From Penelope pileata (taxonomy: Eukaryota > Chordata > Aves > Galliformes > Cracidae), in assembly GCA_013396635.1 (NCBI GenBank), contig WBMW01003926.1, positions 1,072,965 through 1,136,964 of the forward strand: 64,000 nt of DNA. The letters run 5' to 3'. A model generated the notes under the pieces. It saw only the letters and a program-made list of their open reading frames with translations. It made no database searches and had not been told where the DNA came from. The translations under genes were made by a program, and so were the position numbers. Below, piece after piece: positions 60,316 through 64,000 of this stretch; positions within the stretch are counted from its first letter, which is position 1, and every line of letters begins with the position of its first letter.

Positions 60316-60563
60316 CATAGGACGAGGGGTAAGGGCTTTGAACTAACAGAGGGTAGGTTTAGGTTAGATATTAGGAAGAAGTCCTTCGTAATGAGCTCTG
60401 GCACAGCTGCCCAGAGAGCTGTGGATGTCCCATTCCTGGAGGTGCCCAAGGCCAGGCTGAGCCCTGGGCATCCTGAGCTGGTGGGAGTCGTCCCTGCCAT
60501 GGCAGGGTTTTAACCAGATGGCCTTTAAGGTCCCTTCCAACCCCAACCTCTCTCTGATTGTAT
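60316..60563 (+). mobile_element. CR1 LINE, ~250 bp 3' fragment
   Basis: Sense copy: CATAGGACGAGGGGTAAGGG, CTTTGAACTAACAGAGGGTA, GGTTTAGGTTAGATATTAGG, AAGAAGTCCTT, then CTGTGGATGTCCCATTCCTG, GAGGTGCCCAAGGCCAGGCT, CCCTGCCATGGCAGGGTTTT and AAGGTCCCTTCCAACCCCAA. It is the second-longest CCATTC-type copy. Its terminus has decayed to CTCTCTGATTGTATG. Confidence 0.96.
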
Positions 60564-63164
60564 GTGTGCAATTCCCTACTAAAAGCAACGTGCCCAACAC
60601 GTGCCCCGTGTCCCTCGTGAGCCCTCTCCCATGCACTCGTCCTGCCCAGGGCTCTCCCAGCAAGATCAGCAGCCATCTCAGCACCTCTTGGCTGATTTCA
60701 GCACAGGGGCTTTCGCTTATTTCCCTGTTAAACAGCAGGTGCGTGTTACAGTGCGGATAAAATTAACCAAACCAACAACAGCAATGCAAAATGCTGACTG
60801 CCTTCCCTATAGTATGTAAAACAGTGCCTCACATTTCAGGCGATTACTTCACAATATGTTGTCTCAAGTTACTGCAGAGAGAGGTGAGGAGAGGTGGATT
60901 GCTGGGAGAAGCTCCTTGCCTGTGGGACCCCAGACCAGGCTCTTCAGCTCTCAGCAACGAGCAGCCTGAGGTCTTCCTCCAAGCGCAATGGACGAAATTC
61001 ACATTACCAACCACCTTCATGAAGTGTGAGATTATCTAACCAGCAAAAGGCAGAGCTGGAGCACTCAGGAGCTCACAAGGGCTTTAAATTCAGGCCATAA
61101 AAGCAGCACAAAGGCAGTTACGTGAGGGTGGTGCAGAAGCCCCCCAGCAGCATCGCCCCATGTGATGGGAAGGGAGCACAGATGTCTTCTGGCTCGGACA
61201 GAGCTGGGAGGAAGCTGCCCGCCCTGCGTGGTCCCACGGGCACCAGAAAGCAGAGGTGCAGGCAGCACTTCTTGCAGGAGGAAGCGGGTGGGAAGCCCTC
61301 TGCAGTGCTGCAAAGGAGCCCCAGGAGTGTGTGTGCACTTGTACACAACGGGGCTCCCAACCCTCAAGGTGCAAAGCGATGCATTACTTTTGCAGGCACC
61401 GATGCACACATGACAGAAGTACTTCTGCAATTTCAGCAAGTTGGTTAACTCACCAAGAGATGTTATCAGCGATCTCTGCCCTCCACCACTATTGCCTAAA
61501 ACCTACAAACCCCTCCTTTTGGCTCGGGAAGCTCTGACCTGTAAACAGCTGGGGCTGGTGGGTGCTCTGGAAAAACCTCGTTACAGGCTCGCTGTGTTCC
61601 TGCACACTCCTACAGCATCCTCAGACAGGCTGCAGCACTAGAGGGGAAAGAGTTAGTACAGGCTTCTTATGAATGGAGAGTAACATCAGCATTTTTCCAT
61701 CCTTACTCCCCTAAAATTGGGAGCCAACATCTCCTCTGGGAGCTGTGTGGTCTCCCTGGGTCTGCACATCTGCAGCCTCCAGGAAAAGGGGGAATCGGAC
61801 CAAGAGTGGAAAGGAAAATCTGCATTTATAAACACATCATGTGCCAGCACCTGAGCGAAGGGAAACGCGGACGCGGTGCTAAGGCAGAAGTGTAAGCAGG
61901 CAGCTGGGCAGGTGAGCACGCTGAAACGTGGCTGTATTCCCCATGGCACAGGAACAGAGCTGAAGTGTAGGGCTGGGTTTGGATTAAAGCCCTCCTCGGT
62001 GCTGGTGCTGTGGCAGAGCCAGCTCACGCGGTGACATTTTGCTGGTGGTGCACTGGGTTGCACAGAGCTTCCCGAGAGCCCTCGGGATTCCCAAGCATGT
62101 CTCCAGGATGGGGACATGGTGACAGGGGCTCACCCCCATTCTGCCAACATCGCCCCAGGAACGGGCTTGGAGCAGCCATTCCCAGAGCTCTGATGGAGCC
62201 CAACTCTGGGTTCGTTTGGGATGAACCTCGCAGAACCGAGGTCTCACCGCATGGCCATGGGCTGGGTGGGACAACCCATGGCGGACCCAACAGAGCCAAG
62301 AGCTCGCCATGGCCTCACACCTCCTGGGCTCTGCAAGCTGATGGGTTTTCCCTTCACAGCTTGTGTCTAGGTAGATTCTTTGGTGTCAGACAAAGAGTGA
62401 GTTCGAGCTCACCTGTAAAGGGCAGCAGGATCTTCTGGTACCTGCTGGGTCCTGCGATGCCACACAGGGACTGTGTCTTATCACATGCTCAGCACAGGGA
62501 AGGATCTTGGGCCCACTATCATGTGATGAAACCCCAAATAAAGAGAGCAGAGCATCTCTCAGTGCCAAGATTCAACAGATTTTCAAGCCATCAGAGCTCA
62601 GCCATTACTACAATAGGTGAGAAGCTTGCCACAGGTGTCCAGGCACAAAGGCCAAAATGAGAAAGGCCTCCGTCTTCCTTTGCTGGCTCCTTGGCAAAGC
62701 CTCTGAGCTCATCCCAGAACAGCAATGTGCAAATCCTGATGCTTCCAAACCAATCTGCATTTTTAGAAACTGATTTGCAAAGCCTCGGACCCTGTGGCTA
62801 CAAGCAAAGCCTGGCAGTCTGAGCAGCGCTCCTCGGTGATGGCACCTCCAGCACAGCAGCCTTTCACCTAGAAGAAGAAAGTTCTGCCAGAAGATTCTCA
62901 GGATCCTACAAACCAAGAAAGGAAGGGATGGGACCTGGGCAGCTGCAGGTCTCTGGGGGGAGCTCCTGGCACACAGCACAGCCTGGGACCCCATTCCTCA
63001 ACGCAGCTTCCCTGTGTCCTCACCAGGGCTACAGGGACCACGCTATGGCACAACGCCCCATGGACCTCACCGCAGCACCAACCACTGCAAACAGCTCAGA
63101 TGGAGCCACAAAGGATTGCAACACCCTCACGAGTTGTTCTCCTTATTTCCTATATCCATAAGCT
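60564..63164. other. unique non-coding sequence
   Basis: No gene is recognised. The longest frame of the window (62010-62660, plus, 216 codons) lies here; it has no domain I know, is rich in H, P, S and W, and overlaps minus-strand frames. Base composition is mixed with scattered CpG at 62130-62290. Confidence 0.5.
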
Positions 63165-63303
63165 TCATAGAATCACAGACTCATAGAGCCACTGAATCAT
63201 GGACTCGTGGAATGGGTTGGGTTGGAAGGGACCTCAAAGCCCATCCAGTCCCAACCCCTGCCATGGGCTGGGTGCCCCCCACCAGATCAGGCTGCCCAGG
63301 ACT
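63165..63303 (-). mobile_element. CR1 LINE, 3' fragment with an expanded terminus
   Basis: Antisense CCATTC-type end. The terminal repeat is longer than in other copies: TCATAGAATCACAGACTCAT, AGAGCCACTGAATCATGGAC, TCGTGGAATGGG, about five degenerate 8-mer units. The body follows as GTTGGGTTGGAAGGGACCTC and CTGCCATGGGCTGGGTGCCC. It stops abruptly at GCTGCCCAGGACTTCAAC. Confidence 0.95.
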
Positions 63304-64000
63304 TCAACAAACCAGCTCTTTTTTGGTACCCAAAGTCACAGCCTTCCTATAGTGGGCCCAAGGATGAAGGTGCATCGTGGTGACACTGCCGGATTTTGGG
63401 TGGCAGCTGCCCGGAGCTGGTAGGAAAGAGGCTCACCCACCTTCAGGGTGTGCTTTATTCAGGTTGAGAAAGAGGAGGATGACACTGATACGCCCTATCT
63501 CAAACCTTCCTGCTCTCCTTGGTGCACCAGAGGGCAGGGATTTCTGTGCCAACCACAGACAATAAGGCACTCACTCTAAGTTACATTTGCAAATAATGCA
63601 TTCCACGGTCTGAAGGAATTACAGCACCTACAGAGCAGATAGATCTGTCACACTTAGAAACAAGGTCCAACACCTTCTCTGCGACCCTCCAGCTATGCGA
63701 GCAAGGTGGTTGCTGGCATGGATACACCAGCAAAAAGCCAAATCTCAGCAAGAAACCCACGGCACGCAGCACACAGCTGGCAGATGGGGCTGTCACCACG
63801 CCGACCCCAGGGCTGGGGATTCAACCCCACGACCGCTGCAGCACACACAGAACACAGCGGCCAGAAATGCTCCATCCAATTCCCAGATGTCCCCGCACCA
63901 GCGCTCAACTCACAGCTTCCCATTGAAGCAATGGGGAAAAAAGCACCACTGGTTACCAGCTGGGAAGTTGGAATGGGCATGGAGGGGTTTTCCCTGACAA
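63304..64000. other. unique non-coding sequence to window end
   Basis: No gene is recognised. A tRNA-like A/B-box pair near 63779-63832 was examined and rejected. The frames (up to 112 codons) show no known family. Confidence 0.5.

Noticed and set aside
62250..62285. GCCATGGGCTGGGT, as in CR1 antisense
   Set aside because: No other CR1 block on either side; taken as coincidence.
62010..62660. Longest open frame, 216 codons, plus strand
   Set aside because: No recognisable domain, skewed H/P/S/W composition, overlapping frames on the other strand (62024-62299 and others), no promoter or splice context. Chance length in GC-richer DNA.
63779..63832. tRNA-like A box (TGGCAGATGGG) and B box (GATTCAACCCC) at plausible spacing
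   Set aside because: The flanks do not form an acceptor stem and the T stem has a mismatch next to the loop, so no cloverleaf can be drawn.

Overview
This window looks like bird nuclear DNA, most likely from a galliform such as chicken. The evidence is about 22 short, 5'-truncated CR1 LINE copies, many ending in degenerate ATTCTATG repeats, plus a degraded, internally deleted mariner element of the Galluhop type known from chicken. Family names come from memory of the families, not from a search.

I found no protein-coding gene, exon, rRNA, tRNA, CRISPR array or prokaryotic operon. The longest open frames (about 175-216 codons) match no family I recognise. Several run through antisense CR1 copies or through minisatellites whose unit length is a multiple of three. 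The window is best read as intergenic or deep intronic; which of the two cannot be told from the sequence.

Layout. 1-13.4 kb: mostly unique sequence with four small CR1 ends, a 16-bp triple repeat, and a CpG-dense segment near 9.3-9.65 kb that may be a decayed LTR. 13.5-22.8 kb: a 9.3-kb stretch with no recognisable CR1. 22.8-37.4 kb: CR1 copies mainly on the minus strand, the mariner remnant at 30.8-31.2 kb, an AT-rich zone at about 33-35.7 kb and one old CR1 end at 34.4 kb. 37.4-48.9 kb: an AT palindrome at 40.3 kb, the longest CR1 copy (41.4-41.8 kb), a 35-36-bp minisatellite at 46 kb and a CpG-rich patch at 46.9-47.8 kb. 48.9-64 kb: dense CR1 on both strands, two more minisatellites (30-bp and 21-bp units), a MIR-like SINE relic at 58.5 kb, and a single N at 53517 that probably hides a small deletion inside a CR1 copy.

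CR1 copies show two kinds of 3' end. Those called TTAATG-type end in TTCCAACCTTAATGATTCT. Those called CCATTC-type end in a run like CCAACCCAAGCCATTCTATG. Ten copies lie on the plus strand and twelve on the minus strand, about 3.2 kb or 5 percent of the window by my estimate. No copy reaches recognisable reverse transcriptase sequence. No genes were found that work together, and no new biological system could be supported.
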